A stretch of DNA of 64,000 nucleotides. It comes from an uncultured Mycoplasmatota bacterium. Lineage in GTDB: Bacteria > Bacillota_I > Bacilli_A > Izemoplasmatales > Izemoplasmataceae. Below are positions 1 through 11,229 of the stretch, in pieces. Below the pieces are notes generated by a model. The model saw nothing but the letters and a program-made list of their open reading frames with translations, was not told where the DNA came from and searched no databases. Every line of letters starts with the position of its first letter. Within the stretch, counting starts at the first letter, position 1. Both the position numbers and the translations under genes were made by a program. The stretch is from NCBI GenBank assembly GCA_913062645.1, contig CAJXVW010000001.1:124001-188000 (forward strand). The letters run 5' to 3'.

Positions 1-1
1 A

Positions 2-3000
2 TTCCTGACCATTGTTTTGAGCGTGATCGGAGGGTATTTGATCATCACGCCGACGTTGGTGCAGAGCGAAACGGAGGAATACATTTCCGACGTATCGGTC
101 GAGTTCCAGATTTACGCCAACAACATCAAGTACTTCCAGGAAGACATGGAGTATGCGATCACCGAGTTGATGGAAGTCGAGGAAATCTACGACGATTCGA
201 GCACGTTCACGAACTATTTGAACGTGTTTGACAATGGCTTCACCTACGACCCCAACGCAACCGAGAGTTCCATCATTGAAGGGTTGGCCTTGTTCACCCA
301 GTACAACCCCAATGTTGAGAACGTCTACGTCGGTTTTGAGACTACCGGTTCGTTCGTGATGCAGGTGCCGATTCAAGCTGACAGCGCTCCGGGAGAGGGA
401 TTTTCCTACGACCCGAGAACCCGCTCGTGGTACCTCAACGCAGTGGCCGACCCCGATAATTTCGTATTCAATGACATCGATCAGCACCCCGCTGAAGATG
501 TGTATTTTTCCACACTGTCCAAAGCGTTCTACGATGATGACGACCAGCTGGTCGGCGTCATCGGCATCGACATCCAGCTGGCCAACTTCATCAATAATTT
601 CGAGCAGGTGGAGCAACTCGCCGCCGGCCAGTTCATCTACGTACAAGGCGACAAGGCCGTGACCATAAATGCCGATCGTGAAATCAGCGTCGTCCCGTTG
701 AACGAATACTACGATGGATTCGAGTTGCCGGAACAGGACGTGGAGCTGGAAGCCTACGAAATGACACTCGATGGTGTCGAGCGATTGGTAATCGTGCATC
801 AGGTCGGGGATTCCGGGTTGAAGTTCGTCCATGTCGTCAGTCAGGACCATATCACGGATACGGTGCTGGCAGACATCGCACCGATCCGAAATCTGTTCAT
901 CATCATCACGTTGATGCTGGTGCTGATCTTGTTGGTTACCGTCAATGTATACGCGATCCGTCCCTTGAGCAGCATCGAAGCCGAGATCAATGATTTTGCC
1001 ACCAAGGAGGATTATGATTTCTCATTCACCGAACACGGATCCTTGGAGTTCCTCACCATTGCCAAACAACTGAACAAAATGGTCGCATCCATCGAGGAGA
1101 AGAATCATTTCATCGGGGAACGGATGAAGGAACTGAAGTGTCTGTATACCGTTTCCGATTTGGCGCGACGGAGCGAGAACATCGACGACGTGTTTGAGGG
1201 AACCGTGCAGGCCATCGTCGATGGCTGGCAGTATCCCGAGATCACGGTCGGGCACATCATCTTCAAAGACCGCGAGTTCGCCTCGTCGGAGTTTGAACCG
1301 ACACCATGGAAACAATCGGCGGACATCATTTCAGAAGGTGAAGTATCCGGATCCATCAACGTGTACTATCTCGAAGAACGGCCTGACATTGACGAAGGTC
1401 CGTTCATGGCCGAAGAACGAGACCTCTTGAACAGTATGGCCAAAACCATCAATCTCTCGATCGAATCTCGTGAATTTCAGGAGGGCTTGAAACAACGCAA
1501 TGCCGACTTCGAGCATGATTTGGCCGAACAAACCAAGGAGTTGCGTAAGTTCTACACGGCCATCGAAAAAAACCCCAATACCATCGTCTTCACCAATCCC
1601 GCCGGGACCATTCAATACGTTAATGAGGCCTTCACGACGATTACCGGCTACACCAGGGACGAAGCCATCGGGCAAAACCCACGCGTGCTCAAAAGTGGCC
1701 TTCACGACAAGGAGTTCTACAAAGAACTGTGGCGCACCGTTTCGAGCGGCAATCTGTGGGAAGGCGAGTTTTACAACAAGAAAAAAGACGGAACCTGTTT
1801 CTGGGAGCACGCCAAGATCGCTCCGGTCATGAATGAGAAGGGTCAAATCGTCAACTACATCGCGATCAAGGAAGACATCACCGAGCTGAAGGAAAAAGAA
1901 GAAGAACTGCGAACGTCAAAAAACAATCTCGAGAGCATCTTCAACTCCTCGCTCGATGCCATCATGCTGACGGACATCGAGACCGGGTACTATCTGTCAG
2001 CCAACAAGGCAGCCTACGAGATGTTCCGGATTCCCGACGATGTCGACATCACGACCTTGCACGCCGCTCAGTTCAGTCCCGAACATCAAGATGATGGAAC
2101 TTCATCGGCCGAACGAGCGGAATACAATACCAAAATGACTCTGGAACAACAGGGGTTCAAGACCGAGTGGCTGGCGCAACGTTACGACGACACCGTCTTC
2201 CCCGCGCATCTTTCATTGAGCGTCACGACCATTGAAGGCAAGCAGGCGATCAACGTCATCGTACGCGACATCACCGATGTCAAGAAAACGGAAAAACAAG
2301 AACAGCTTACCTCACAGATGATGACGAGCCTGATGGACCAAGACAACATCAAGGACAAACTCACCATCATCGCCGACAACCTCAAGAACATGTTCGATCA
2401 GGAGTTCGCCCGCATCTGGATGGTTGCCGACGGCGAGCTTTGCGAAGCTTGTCCCCATTTGGTCGGCGATGAACACAACGATGAGAAACAAGAACGGTTG
2501 GATTGCATCAACCTGACGGCCGTGAAACCCGGGTTTGAACGCTATGTCTCCGACGATCGGTACATCTTCTTAGGAAAAACCACCATGGGCAAAGTCGTCC
2601 AAGGCAAGACCAAACCCTTTTTCACCAACGATCTGCGACATGACAAACGGATCAACGCCAACGATGATCTGGGCGATTTGAAGCTCAGCAACTATGCCGT
2701 GCAGCGGATCCATTACCCCACTGGTGAACTGGCCGGCGTGATCGATCTGTTTGGAACCACTGCCATGACGGCTTCCGACTTCGATCGCCTGACTTCAATC
2801 GCCAGCATCACCGGGCAGGTCATCGCCGGCGATCTTGCCGAACAGGAACTCAAGCAAGCCAAGGAGATCGCGGAACAGGCGACCAAGGCCAAATCCGACT
2901 TCCTCGCCAACATGTCGCATGAAATCCGTACGCCGATGAATGCGATCATCGGTCTGTCAAACTTGCTCGGGAAAACCGAACTGAACAACAAGCAGCAGGA

Positions 3001-5056
3001 CTACGTCACCAAGACGACTCGCGCGGCCAACAACCTGCTTGGCATCATCAACGACATTCTCGATTTCTCGAAAATTGAAGCCGGCAAACTCGACATCGAG
3101 TGGATCGAGTTCAGTCTCGATGAAGTGTTGGACAACATTTCCAGTGTAGTTGGCTTAAAGGCATTCAACAAAGGCATTGAGTTCATCATCGCCAAGAACT
3201 ATACGCTGCCTCATAGTTTGATCGGTGATCCTTTGCGACTAGGTCAGATCATCTTGAATCTGACCAACAATGCAATCAAGTTCACCTCGGATGGTCAAGT
3301 GCTGCTCAAAGTGGAAGAGCAACAACACGACGACAACAACGTGTCGCTCCGTTTCACCGTGCACGATACCGGCATCGGCATGACCGAAGATCAGGTATCG
3401 AAACTGTTCAAGGCATTCAATCAAGCCGACACCTCCACCACCCGGAAATACGGCGGGACCGGTCTTGGGCTCAGTATCTCGAAAAATCTCGTTGAGTTGA
3501 TGGGCGGCACCATCTGGGTCGAGTCCGTCTACGGCGAAGGCAGTACCTTCGGCTTCGACTTGACCTTTGAGTTGGGCGCGACGACCAAACTGCGCAAACT
3601 TGTCCTGCCACACGGACTGGATGACATACGGGCCCTGATTGTCGATGACAACGAAGACTCACGACTGGTGATCGAAGGATATTTGAACGGATTCGGCATC
3701 GAATCCAAACAAGCTAAGGACGGTTTGAGCGCGCTGGATATGATCCGCGAAGATACCTTCGACATGATATTTCTTGACTGGAAGATGCCAGGACTCAACG
3801 GTGTTGAAACGTGGAACAAGGTGAAAGAGATGCTACCGCCGGAGGATTTGCCACAGGTCATCATGTTGACGGCATACGGTCGCGAGACGGTGCTCAACGA
3901 TGCCAATCGAGCCGGCATTGATACGATCCTGATGAAACCCGTATCGCAGTCGCTTCTGTTCAACTCCATCCTTGAGACTCTTGGTGAAGAGCGGATCGAC
4001 ACGGGCTCGTCCAGAACCGATGATTCGCCGGATGTGTCGAGCATCGCGGGAGCGCGGATACTGGTCGCCGAGGACAACGAGATCAACCAGCAAGTCGCCC
4101 AGGAGACGCTCGAAAACGAAGGATTCCATGTCGACATTGCCGAAAACGGTCAGATTGCCGTCGAACTCTGCGAAACCAATGATTACGACATCATCCTGAT
4201 GGACCTTCAGATGCCGGTGAAAAGCGGCTATGAGGCTACCAGGGAAATCCGTGACAAAGGGTACAACGACATCCCCATTCTGGCCCTCTCGGCGGACGCC
4301 ATGAGCGGTGTGCTCGAGAAAATCGATGACGCCGGGATGAACGGATTCGTGGCCAAACCGATCATCATCAAGGAATTGTTTGAAGCATTGCTGGAATGGA
4401 TTGCACCCGATCCATCCCGAGAGGCCAAGTCGGTGCAGACAACATCACCGACACAGGCATTGGACTTCTCGGTGTTGAAACGAATTCACTACGACGACGG
4501 ATTGAACCGCGTGGCGCACAACGAAAAAGTGTACCTGGACATTCTCCGGAAGTACAGCGCGAACTATGCCGACTTCGTCGCCGAACTGCAATCTGCCCTG
4601 GAACAACAACAAGACGATGTCGCCCGCCGGTTGCACACCTTGAAGGGAGTGGCTGGAAACATCGGCGCCACGGATACCCAACAACTCGCGAAACAGTTGG
4701 AGACGCAGTACAAGAACGGCGTTGACATTCGGGAACTGCCGGAACTGCCGCAACTCGGCGAATCACTGGATCTGGACATGCTGGACATCACGGCATTCTT
4801 GAATACGGTTGAAACAAGTCAATCCGAAGGCGAGACATTGTCGGACACCGATCTGATGGATCGGCTGGCTGAACTGCTGAGCAAACTGGAGGATTATGAC
4901 ACCGAGGCTGAAACCATGTTGGACATCGTCGGACCGACGTTGTCCGCCAAAGGGGTGGCGTTCGATGACGTCCGCCAAGACATCGGCTCATATGAGTTCG
5001 AAGACGCCGTCGCCAAAGTACAATCGATCATAGATACGATTAGAGAGGGGAACTGA
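2..5056 (+). CDS. Hybrid sensor histidine kinase: Cache, GAF, two PAS, GAF, HisKA, HATPase, two REC, HPt (5' partial)
   Basis: The open frame already runs at the left edge, and its first residues align with the second-membrane-helix-free start of the paralogue at 6801, so only a few N-terminal codons are missing. In order by base position: extracellular dCache-like sensor (60-870, with [10 protein letters not shown]), a membrane helix (890-960), a GAF-like region (1120-1470), PAS (1550-1910), PAS (1915-2290), GAF (2310-2850), HisKA with H-box SHEIRTP (His codon 2918), HATPase with N box and GTGLGLSI (3220-3570), receiver 1 (Asp codon 3776), receiver 2 (Asp codon 4202) and an HPt domain (His codon 4634, [10 protein letters not shown]). 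All phosphotransfer residues are present, so a full His-Asp-His-Asp relay is possible. The stop is one base before the HD-GYP regulator's start, which makes that protein the likely relay target (inference). The ligand is unknown. Confidence 0.95.
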   Translation, partial: FLTIVLSVIGGYLIITPTLVQSETEEYISDVSVEFQIYANNIKYFQEDMEYAITELMEVEEIYDDSSTFTNYLNVFDNGFTYDPNATESSIIEGLALFTQYNPNVENVYVGFETTGSFVMQVPIQADSAPGEGFSYDPRTRSWYLNAVADPDNFVFNDIDQHPAEDVYFSTLSKAFYDDDDQLVGVIGIDIQLANFINNFEQVEQLAAGQFIYVQGDKAVTINADREISVVPLNEYYDGFELPEQDVELEAYEMTLDGVERLVIVHQVGDSGLKFVHVVSQDHITDTVLADIAPIRNLFIIITLMLVLILLVTVNVYAIRPLSSIEAEINDFATKEDYDFSFTEHGSLEFLTIAKQLNKMVASIEEKNHFIGERMKELKCLYTVSDLARRSENIDDVFEGTVQAIVDGWQYPEITVGHIIFKDREFASSEFEPTPWKQSADIISEGEVSGSINVYYLEERPDIDEGPFMAEERDLLNSMAKTINLSIESREFQEGLKQRNADFEHDLAEQTKELRKFYTAIEKNPNTIVFTNPAGTIQYVNEAFTTITGYTRDEAIGQNPRVLKSGLHDKEFYKELWRTVSSGNLWEGEFYNKKKDGTCFWEHAKIAPVMNEKGQIVNYIAIKEDITELKEKEEELRTSKNNLESIFNSSLDAIMLTDIETGYYLSANKAAYEMFRIPDDVDITTLHAAQFSPEHQDDGTSSAERAEYNTKMTLEQQGFKTEWLAQRYDDTVFPAHLSLSVTTIEGKQAINVIVRDITDVKKTEKQEQLTSQMMTSLMDQDNIKDKLTIIADNLKNMFDQEFARIWMVADGELCEACPHLVGDEHNDEKQERLDCINLTAVKPGFERYVSDDRYIFLGKTTMGKVVQGKTKPFFTNDLRHDKRINANDDLGDLKLSNYAVQRIHYPTGELAGVIDLFGTTAMTASDFDRLTSIASITGQVIAGDLAEQELKQAKEIAEQATKAKSDFLANMSHEIRTPMNAIIGLSNLLGKTELNNKQQDYVTKTTRAANNLLGIINDILDFSKIEAGKLDIEWIEFSLDEVLDNISSVVGLKAFNKGIEFIIAKNYTLPHSLIGDPLRLGQIILNLTNNAIKFTSDGQVLLKVEEQQHDDNNVSLRFTVHDTGIGMTEDQVSKLFKAFNQADTSTTRKYGGTGLGLSISKNLVELMGGTIWVESVYGEGSTFGFDLTFELGATTKLRKLVLPHGLDDIRALIVDDNEDSRLVIEGYLNGFGIESKQAKDGLSALDMIREDTFDMIFLDWKMPGLNGVETWNKVKEMLPPEDLPQVIMLTAYGRETVLNDANRAGIDTILMKPVSQSLLFNSILETLGEERIDTGSSRTDDSPDVSSIAGARILVAEDNEINQQVAQETLENEGFHVDIAENGQIAVELCETNDYDIILMDLQMPVKSGYEATREIRDKGYNDIPILALSADAMSGVLEKIDDAGMNGFVAKPIIIKELFEALLEWIAPDPSREAKSVQTTSPTQALDFSVLKRIHYDDGLNRVAHNEKVYLDILRKYSANYADFVAELQSALEQQQDDVARRLHTLKGVAGNIGATDTQQLAKQLETQYKNGVDIRELPELPQLGESLDLDMLDITAFLNTVETSQSEGETLSDTDLMDRLAELLSKLEDYDTEAETMLDIVGPTLSAKGVAFDDVRQDIGSYEFEDAVAKVQSIIDTIREGN

Positions 5057-5057
5057 C

Positions 5058-6032
5058 ATGAACAAATCAATTCTTGTTGTCGATGACACGGTTGAGAACA
5101 TTGACATCCTGAAGGCGATTCTCAATGAGGACTACACCGTGCGTGCCGCGACAAGCGGTAAATTGGCCTTGAAAATTGCCGAGAAAGTCAAACCGGATCT
5201 GATTTTACTGGACATCATGATGCCGGAAATGGATGGGTATGAAGTCTGTACCAAACTGAAAGAGAACGAGACCACAAAAGACATACCGGTAATTTTTGTC
5301 ACAGCCATGGGGGAAGTCGAAGACGAAGCCAGAGGTTTTGATGTCGGCGCGGTGGACTACATCCAGAAACCGGTCTCCCGTCCGGTCGTGTTACGCCGCG
5401 TGAAGACCCACCTGTCGCTGACCAAAGTCGATTATCTGGTGGAACTGGTTGAGTCGTCGATTCAGATGCTCGGCGACGCCGGTCACTACAATGATTCCGA
5501 CACCGGTGAACACATCTGGCGCATGGCCGCCTATTCGAAAGCATTGGCCGTTGCCCTCGGGTTCAACGAGGAGCAGGCACGCATCATCGAACTGGCTGCA
5601 CCGCTTCACGATACAGGCAAGATCGGGACTCCGGACTCGATCTTGAAAGCCCCCAGAAAACTGACGGACAAAGAATGGGAAATCATGAAACAACACGCGC
5701 CGATCGGCGGCTACATTTTGGCCACGTCAAAACATCCCGTGTTCAAGATGGCATCCGAAATCGCCATGAGCCATCATGAGAAGTGGGATGGCCGTGGCTA
5801 TCCCGACGGCCTGTATGGCGAGGAGATTCCATTGCCCGCCCGAATCGTTGCCGTGGCTGATGTGTTCGATGCACTGACAACCAGACGGCCATACAAAGAT
5901 GCATGGCCGCTGGAGAAAGCCCGCATCGAGATCTCCAACGGCTCCGGCACGGCATTTGATCCGCAAGTGGTTCATGCGTTTGAGTCCATTTTTGATGAGT
6001 TGATCGAGATCAAGAGCCAGTTCGAAGATTGA
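5058..6032 (+). CDS. Response regulator with HD-GYP phosphodiesterase output
   Basis: 324 aa. N-terminal receiver domain with phospho-acceptor Asp52 in LLDIMMPEMDG, then an HD-GYP domain with His184-Asp185 (LHDTGKIG), HHEKWDGRGYPDG (Gly247-Tyr248-Pro249) and DALT. The family (RpfG type) hydrolyses cyclic di-GMP in the cytoplasm; the metal-binding His/Asp set looks complete. The ATG lies one base after the kinase stop codon and GAGAGGGG precedes it, so the two are co-transcribed and probably translationally coupled. The kinase's C-terminal HPt would be the natural phosphodonor. I did not see GGDEF cyclases in the window. No clear hairpin terminator follows. Confidence 0.95.
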   Translation: MNKSILVVDDTVENIDILKAILNEDYTVRAATSGKLALKIAEKVKPDLILLDIMMPEMDGYEVCTKLKENETTKDIPVIFVTAMGEVEDEARGFDVGAVDYIQKPVSRPVVLRRVKTHLSLTKVDYLVELVESSIQMLGDAGHYNDSDTGEHIWRMAAYSKALAVALGFNEEQARIIELAAPLHDTGKIGTPDSILKAPRKLTDKEWEIMKQHAPIGGYILATSKHPVFKMASEIAMSHHEKWDGRGYPDGLYGEEIPLPARIVAVADVFDALTTRRPYKDAWPLEKARIEISNGSGTAFDPQVVHAFESIFDELIEIKSQFED

Positions 6033-6132
6033 GCGAGCTTGTACCAGGTTTCGACAGTTCTTGTAACGAGCATGACGATGATATCGCTGCCATCGGTTGT
6101 TTGTAATTACTATTGATAGCAACATTCCGTTC

Positions 6133-6161
6133 TTTTGCTTTTATTTGAAATGTGCTATAAT
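6133..6161 (+). promoter_or_regulatory. Promoter of the lipoprotein/Cache-sensor pair
   Basis: TATAAT at 6156-6161 preceded by TG (extended -10, TGcTATAAT); a possible weak -35 TTTTGC sits 17 bp upstream. Confidence 0.6.
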
Positions 6162-6219
6162 TAAACCAATCTAATGGATTATTAACACGGGACGATCACC
6201 CCTGATCGAGGTGACCTGC

Positions 6220-6747
6220 ATGAAGCTTCGTTTGTTTATGATTGTTTTGCTTTTGTTTTTGGTGGCATGTGAACCCGAAGAAACCGATGAAGTCATCGAA
6301 GTGTCCGAGACACCGTATTTGGTGTATGTCTCACTGAATGACGGCAGTAGCGATGAAGTGTTGGTCCCGATGGGTCATGCGATGGCCGTCGGTGACGTCG
6401 AGGCGGTCACGTTTCAGTACGATGTGTCGCTCTATTCGACCGATGTGTCCCGTGGTTTGATGCGGGTCGAGGCCATCGACGTGTTGATTGGCGACAGCGA
6501 CGAGTATGCGCATCTCGTCAAGATTACCGTCATGGACGAACCGATGATGAAGCTGATGCCGGTATTCAACTATGCCGTCACCATCACCATCACCGTCGAA
6601 TTGTTGGAGCCGATTGACGAAGCGGAAGCGCTGGAACACGGATACGACCCGAGTGTCGTGAATGTCGCCGATGCGCGAGCGGCCTGTGAAGCGATATACG
6701 GACAGAATATCACGTTCGACGTCAGTTTCATGCTGATTGATTCATAA
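6220..6747 (+). CDS. Small lipoprotein of unknown function
   Basis: 175 aa. Signal peptide of about 19 residues ending in the lipobox LVAC, then an acidic start to the mature protein. The rest is about 150 residues without a family I recognise; it contains a FNYAVTITITVELLEP strand-rich stretch and a late Cys in ARAACEA. I chose the ATG at 6220, not the in-frame GTG at 6211, because GAGGTGA (6209-6215) is then correctly spaced. It is 53 bases ahead of the orphan Cache sensor, with only a short hairpin between them, so the two may work together at the cell surface (inference). Confidence 0.8.
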   Translation: MKLRLFMIVLLLFLVACEPEETDEVIEVSETPYLVYVSLNDGSSDEVLVPMGHAMAVGDVEAVTFQYDVSLYSTDVSRGLMRVEAIDVLIGDSDEYAHLVKITVMDEPMMKLMPVFNYAVTITITVELLEPIDEAEALEHGYDPSVVNVADARAACEAIYGQNITFDVSFMLIDS

Positions 6748-6754
6748 CATTTCT

Positions 6755-6778
6755 GCCTCGCATGGACGGGGCCTTTTT
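6755..6778 (+). terminator. Short intrinsic terminator or attenuator between lipoprotein and Cache sensor
   Basis: GCCTCG / CGGGGC stem (one G-T pair), six-base loop, then TTTTT. No promoter is visible between it and the next gene at 6801, so the downstream sensor probably depends on read-through. Confidence 0.6.
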
Positions 6779-6800
6779 ATATGCTTGGGGAGGGTTTTTC

Positions 6801-8318
6801 ATGTCGGTACGCATCAAGTTGACAATCTTCGGACTGCTGACCATCGTTCTCAGTGTGGCGATCGGTTATCTTATCGTGACACCTCTGGTCGCCAATGCCG
6901 AAGAGGCGCAATACGCAGATGAAGTAAAGGGTCAGTTCGAGCTCTACGCGAACAACGTGGAGCATTTTCGTGATGACATGATTTATTCGATCGCCATTCT
7001 GCGCCAGTCCGATGAAATCTATACCGACTCGACCGATTTCACCAATTATCTCAACGCATTTGACGATGGGTTTGATTTCAGTCCCAATGCCGAAGAGCAA
7101 GAGATCATGCTGGCGATGTACGACCTGGCGTTGGTGAATCCCAACGTCGACAGCATCTACATCGGCTACGATGCGACCGGCGCGTTTGTCCGCACCGGAC
7201 CGATCCAGGAAGATCACCCGGCCGGTGAAGGATTCAACTACGACCCGCGCACCCGGTCGTGGTACACCAATGCCACTGCCGATCCTGGCGCGTTCGTGTT
7301 CAACGACATCGACAAGCATCCGACCGAGGATCAGTACTTCTCAACGTTGTCCACCACATTGTATGACATTGACAACGAGTTCGTCGGCGTGCTTGGCATC
7401 GACATCATGTTGGAGAACTATCTGGACAACTTCGAGCAGGTCGAGAACTTGTCACGAGGGCAATTCGTGTACGTGCAGGCGGACAAGGCGGTCATGATCA
7501 ACGACGACGGTTCGTTGGACATTTCCGAGCTGGATGAGGTCTTTGGCGGACTGGATTTCGTCAATGACATTGATGGCTTCGATACCATTGACAAGAATCT
7601 CGAAGGAACGAACTATCTCGTCGTCGTGTACCAGGTCGAAGGCACTTCGATCCGGTTTGTCCATCTGATTACCGATGCGGCCATTCGCGGTATTGTGTTT
7701 TCCAAGATCGTCGCCATCCGGACGTTGTTCATCGTCGTTACATTAACGCTGATTCTGGCGATGTTGCTGGTTGTCAATTTCACTGTTTTGAAGCCGCTCG
7801 CCGGCATCGAGGAAGACATCAAGGACTACAAGAAAACCAACATCCAAGGGTACTTCCGGTTCCTCGAAGAAGGGTCCAAAGAGTTCGTCCAGATCGCCGG
7901 TGTGCTCAACGAGATGGTGGACGCCATCAATGCCAACATGGCGTTGACAACCGAGCGTCTCAAAGAACTTGATTGCCTGTACACGGTAACCGATCTGTCC
8001 TACAAGGAATCGAAACTCGATGCCATCCTGCAGGGTACGACACACGCCATCGTCGATGCGATGAAGTATCCCGACGAGGCGGCCGTGCGGATCCGATACA
8101 AGGAACATGTCTTTGTATCGCAGGAGTTTGAACCGACGTCATGGATGCTGTCGGTGGAACTGAAAACGGATGATGAGCCGGTTGGCGCAATTGAGGTGTA
8201 CTACTTGTCCGAACAGCCGGATGAGGCCTTTGGTCCCTTCGAAATGGAGGAGAAAAACTTGCTCGAGAGCGTCGCCAATGCACTCCAGATCGCGATGAAG
8301 TATCGTCCCATGAAATGA
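6801..8318 (+). CDS. Orphan membrane sensor: Cache domain, membrane helix, GAF-like domain, no output domain
   Basis: 505 aa. Two membrane helices (about residues 6-26 and 292-314) bracket a dCache sensor; a HAMP-like linker and a GAF-like domain follow. It aligns along its whole length with the first ~480 residues of the hybrid kinase at the left edge (shared [14 protein letters not shown] and FNDIDxHPxEDxYFSTLS) but stops where the kinase continues into coiled coil, PAS and HisKA. ATG 6801 is chosen over an upstream in-frame ATG at 6762, because GGGGAGGG at 6787-6794 gives six-base spacing and the paralogue has the same N-terminus. It ends cleanly with its own terminator, so it is a complete gene and not an obvious decay product. 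It could tune the kinase by heterodimerising; that is inference. Confidence 0.88.
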   Translation: MSVRIKLTIFGLLTIVLSVAIGYLIVTPLVANAEEAQYADEVKGQFELYANNVEHFRDDMIYSIAILRQSDEIYTDSTDFTNYLNAFDDGFDFSPNAEEQEIMLAMYDLALVNPNVDSIYIGYDATGAFVRTGPIQEDHPAGEGFNYDPRTRSWYTNATADPGAFVFNDIDKHPTEDQYFSTLSTTLYDIDNEFVGVLGIDIMLENYLDNFEQVENLSRGQFVYVQADKAVMINDDGSLDISELDEVFGGLDFVNDIDGFDTIDKNLEGTNYLVVVYQVEGTSIRFVHLITDAAIRGIVFSKIVAIRTLFIVVTLTLILAMLLVVNFTVLKPLAGIEEDIKDYKKTNIQGYFRFLEEGSKEFVQIAGVLNEMVDAINANMALTTERLKELDCLYTVTDLSYKESKLDAILQGTTHAIVDAMKYPDEAAVRIRYKEHVFVSQEFEPTSWMLSVELKTDDEPVGAIEVYYLSEQPDEAFGPFEMEEKNLLESVANALQIAMKYRPMK

Positions 8319-8333
8319 TTCGATGATTGATGA

Positions 8334-8366
8334 AAAAAGCTGATCCCGTTGCGGATCAGCTTTTTG
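8334..8366 (+). terminator. Intrinsic terminator
   Basis: AAAAAGCTGATCC / GGATCAGCTTTTT stem with a small loop and T run, directly after the orphan sensor. Confidence 0.9.
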
Positions 8367-8498
8367 TTGCATTGCGTGGCTGTTTGATTTCGGTTCCTAG
8401 TTGTCCGATGACAACTTTTTTCAGCATGGACTAGTCTTGGAAGACCGACTTGGTCAAAACATGGATAGCAACGTCCAATCGGAACCGTCAGCTTAGAT

Positions 8499-9731
8499 TC
8501 ACTCTGACTTGACGTTCATGTAACAACCCAGCACGTAGTAATCATCGCTGAAGTAGAGATGATCGGCTTGGAACGTACCGATGTAATCCTCACCCAACAT
8601 CTTGTAGATCGAGTTGTTCATGTTGAAGTTCGGCAGCTTACCGATGAACTGCTTGCCGTCAAAGAGATAGGCGGCTTGCACCGGTGTCGCGTAATGACCC
8701 TCGGCGGTGAAGTCGCCACCGGCGGACACCATCACGAAGATGGCCGGTTTGCCATTCAGTGTCTTGGCGATGTCCTTTGAGTCTACGAGTGGTCGGGCCG
8801 CGACCATCTGAACCCGCGGGACATCGTCGTAGCCGCCGCTGGCCGAGCCGGTGTGCGGCAAGTCGAACTTGGCGGCGTTCTTTTTGTCGGTGAAGACGTT
8901 GGTGAGCACGCCGTCGGTGATGAGCGGCACCCGATCGTTCTCTTTGGTCACGCCCTCGGCGTCGAAGAAGCGGGTGAAGGACGTTTTGGGATCGTCGTCC
9001 TGAACGACGTTGAGCTTGTCGTGGAAGAGCTTTTCACCGAGTTTGCCGTCGAACAGCGAAGCCTTGTTGCCGTAGGTCTCGCCGTTCAGTTGGCGAACGA
9101 GGTATCCGCCGACGGTGGACAAGTCTGCGAAGAAGACGGGGACTTTGTCGCCTTCGGGCAGATCGACGAGGTTGCGTTCGGCTTTGAGCTGTTGTTTGGC
9201 GAAGGTTGTCAGACGCGGCAGATCGAGCTTGCGTCCGCTCCAGCTGATGAAGGTGTCGAACAAGTTGGCCGACTGTTTCGCCTTGACGACGAAGCCGAGA
9301 TTGACGTATTCGTCCTGATAGCGCAGATCGAGTCCGGCCGTGTTGGTCATCGTGTAATCAATCGTCACTGCTTGCAGTGATTCACTGTAGATGAAATCGT
9401 CATACTCCTTGTTCAGTTCGTTCAGCAGCGTTTCGGTCATCGTCATGATGTCCTGCTCGGTGTATTTGGTTTCGCGGTAGTCGCGGTGATCCTTGTGGTT
9501 CGCTTCGATCGGATAGGGATAGGGAATGTTCGCCGCGAGGTTGGTTTCCGCTTGTTGTTCGAGGTCCGCGATCGAGGTCGATCCGATTGCGCCGGCGATG
9601 CCGAGTTTGTCATCCTTGTAGACACGTACGGCATTGCGAACGATGTCCTTGATGCGGATCGAGTTGATGGCAGATGCTTGTAGTTTGACGGATGTTTCTT
9701 TGCGCTTGATGCGAATGTATTCTTTGTTCAT
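8499..9731 (-). CDS. tldE: TldE/PmbA-type metalloprotease partner
   Basis: 410 aa, of the usual length for the PmbA/TldE family. It carries the family C-terminal signature GDFTAEGHYATPVQAAY and lacks the HExxxH zinc motif found in its neighbour, as expected for the TldE subunit. Known biology of the family: TldD and TldE form a cytoplasmic heterodimeric protease that trims unfolded or modified peptides. The start ATG at 9731 follows AGGAGGA with five-base spacing and is ten bases after the tldD stop, so the two form one operon. No peptide-modification genes were seen nearby, so this is probably the housekeeping version. Confidence 0.93.
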   Translation of the reverse strand: MNKEYIRIKRKETSVKLQASAINSIRIKDIVRNAVRVYKDDKLGIAGAIGSTSIADLEQQAETNLAANIPYPYPIEANHKDHRDYRETKYTEQDIMTMTETLLNELNKEYDDFIYSESLQAVTIDYTMTNTAGLDLRYQDEYVNLGFVVKAKQSANLFDTFISWSGRKLDLPRLTTFAKQQLKAERNLVDLPEGDKVPVFFADLSTVGGYLVRQLNGETYGNKASLFDGKLGEKLFHDKLNVVQDDDPKTSFTRFFDAEGVTKENDRVPLITDGVLTNVFTDKKNAAKFDLPHTGSASGGYDDVPRVQMVAARPLVDSKDIAKTLNGKPAIFVMVSAGGDFTAEGHYATPVQAAYLFDGKQFIGKLPNFNMNNSIYKMLGEDYIGTFQADHLYFSDDYYVLGCYMNVKSE

Positions 9732-9741
9732 TGGTCTCCTC

Positions 9742-11076
9742 CTACATCACGTTGAGCTTGCGGACGAGCGTGTACGGGCCGCCGAATCCGACCGGTAGCG
9801 GGAACTGTTCCATCTTGCCGCAACCGCCGCCGACGAACGACAACAGTTCGAACTCTTCGCTGATTGCATCGACCAGATGGAGCGTTTCAAAGACGTTTCC
9901 GGTGATGACCGAGACGTTGATCGGCGTCGTGATCTCACCGTGTTCGATCTTGTAAGCCCGCGACGGTGCGATGGTGAAGGTACTCATGCCGGAGCCGTGT
10001 TTGATGGTGTCGACGAAGATGCCGTTGTCGATTGTCTTGATGATGTCTTTGAGGGGTGTCGAACCCTTGTCGATGTAGGTGGTCGTCATGCGGACGATCG
10101 GTTCGAACTCGAAGTTGATCGAACGGGCGTTGCCGGTGGGCTGTTCCTCGAGCGCGGCCGCGGTCGCGACGCTGTGCAGACGATCGGTGAGAATGCCGTC
10201 GGTGATGATGTGGGTTTTCTTGCCCTTGGTGCCTTCATCGTCGTAGGGAACATAGCCGTTGCCGAGCACGGTGCCGTCGTCAATGATGTTCAGCAAGGGC
10301 TGGCCGACTTCTTTGCCGAGCGTCCATTCCTTGCGCATCGCTTCATCGCCAACCATGAAATCCGATTCACTTTTGTGACCGAAGCTTTCATGGGTGAAGA
10401 CGCCGGTTGCGAGCGGCCCCATCAAAACGGGATATTCGCCACCCTCAAAGGGGATGGCGTTTTGGATGAACGCGACATTTTTGGCGATTTCTTCTTCGAA
10501 GTGCGGCAAGTCTTGGGCCAGGTCGTCAAAGTAGATTTCCGCCCGCGAGGCGGCAAACTGGTTCTTGTTGGTACCATGGGCGCACTGCATGTAGAGACCG
10601 ATGCCGCAGGTCTGTTTGTCGAACTTGACGTGACTTCCTTTGGACGTGAAGATCTCCTTCACCGTCACGTCGTCCACGTAAAACGCGTTCACCATTTTGA
10701 TCGTCTCGTCGGTGCACATGTCGGCAACCTGTTTCACCAGTTTGTCCTTGTCTTCGAGGGGAACGTCCTTGAGGGACTTGTCCCGGTATTGGATCAATTC
10801 GTCGGTGTGCACTTCATACATCTTGACATAGGGGTGATCGTCGATGTCGGGATTGGCCTCGGCCATGTTCGCCAGCGTGTCGATCTGATCCTGAATGGCA
10901 TCCAGGTCCGTCAAGGACGAGTAATACCAGCGAACGCCGTCAAACAGCCGAATGAACGCCCCGATGTTCGACCGCACTTTCTGTTCCTGAAGATCGCCGT
11001 TGATGTAGGCGACACGGGTGGTGAAGCGATCTTCAATCCGTACGTCGACGTAGAAGCCTTGGGGAAATTGGTACAT
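9742..11076 (-). CDS. tldD: TldD-type zinc metalloprotease subunit
   Basis: 444 aa. The HExxxH active-site motif is intact as HESFGH (residues 229-234, bases 10375-10392), preceded by MGPLATGVFT, as in TldD proteins. A strong AAAGGAGGT precedes the ATG at 11076. It is the first gene of a two-gene operon with tldE on the minus strand. The family is a cytoplasmic peptidase; the catalytic zinc would sit in this subunit, with TldE shaping the cleft. The long opposite-strand open frame over this gene (9877-11211) is a shadow. Confidence 0.95.
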   Translation of the reverse strand: MYQFPQGFYVDVRIEDRFTTRVAYINGDLQEQKVRSNIGAFIRLFDGVRWYYSSLTDLDAIQDQIDTLANMAEANPDIDDHPYVKMYEVHTDELIQYRDKSLKDVPLEDKDKLVKQVADMCTDETIKMVNAFYVDDVTVKEIFTSKGSHVKFDKQTCGIGLYMQCAHGTNKNQFAASRAEIYFDDLAQDLPHFEEEIAKNVAFIQNAIPFEGGEYPVLMGPLATGVFTHESFGHKSESDFMVGDEAMRKEWTLGKEVGQPLLNIIDDGTVLGNGYVPYDDEGTKGKKTHIITDGILTDRLHSVATAAALEEQPTGNARSINFEFEPIVRMTTTYIDKGSTPLKDIIKTIDNGIFVDTIKHGSGMSTFTIAPSRAYKIEHGEITTPINVSVITGNVFETLHLVDAISEEFELLSFVGGGCGKMEQFPLPVGFGGPYTLVRKLNVM

Positions 11077-11200
11077 GGGAACCTCCTTTATTGTGATCGT
11101 GAATATGCATCTTCATTCTATCACATGAGAGGGCACATTCCAATGTACGAACCGAGCAATAATGTCGCTTTGCATCCGCCGTCACAAATCAGGAAACATT

Positions 11201-11209
11201 TGATATACT
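11201..11209 (+). promoter_or_regulatory. Extended -10 promoter of the aldo/keto reductase
   Basis: TGaTATACT just upstream of an AAAGGA ribosome site; no convincing -35. Confidence 0.5.
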
Positions 11210-11229
11210 GAAACAAAGGACGTGATACG

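Noticed and set aside
9877-11211. 444-codon plus-strand frame opposite tldD
   Set aside because: Its composition mirrors the codons of tldD on the other strand; tldD has the HExxxH motif and a ribosome site.
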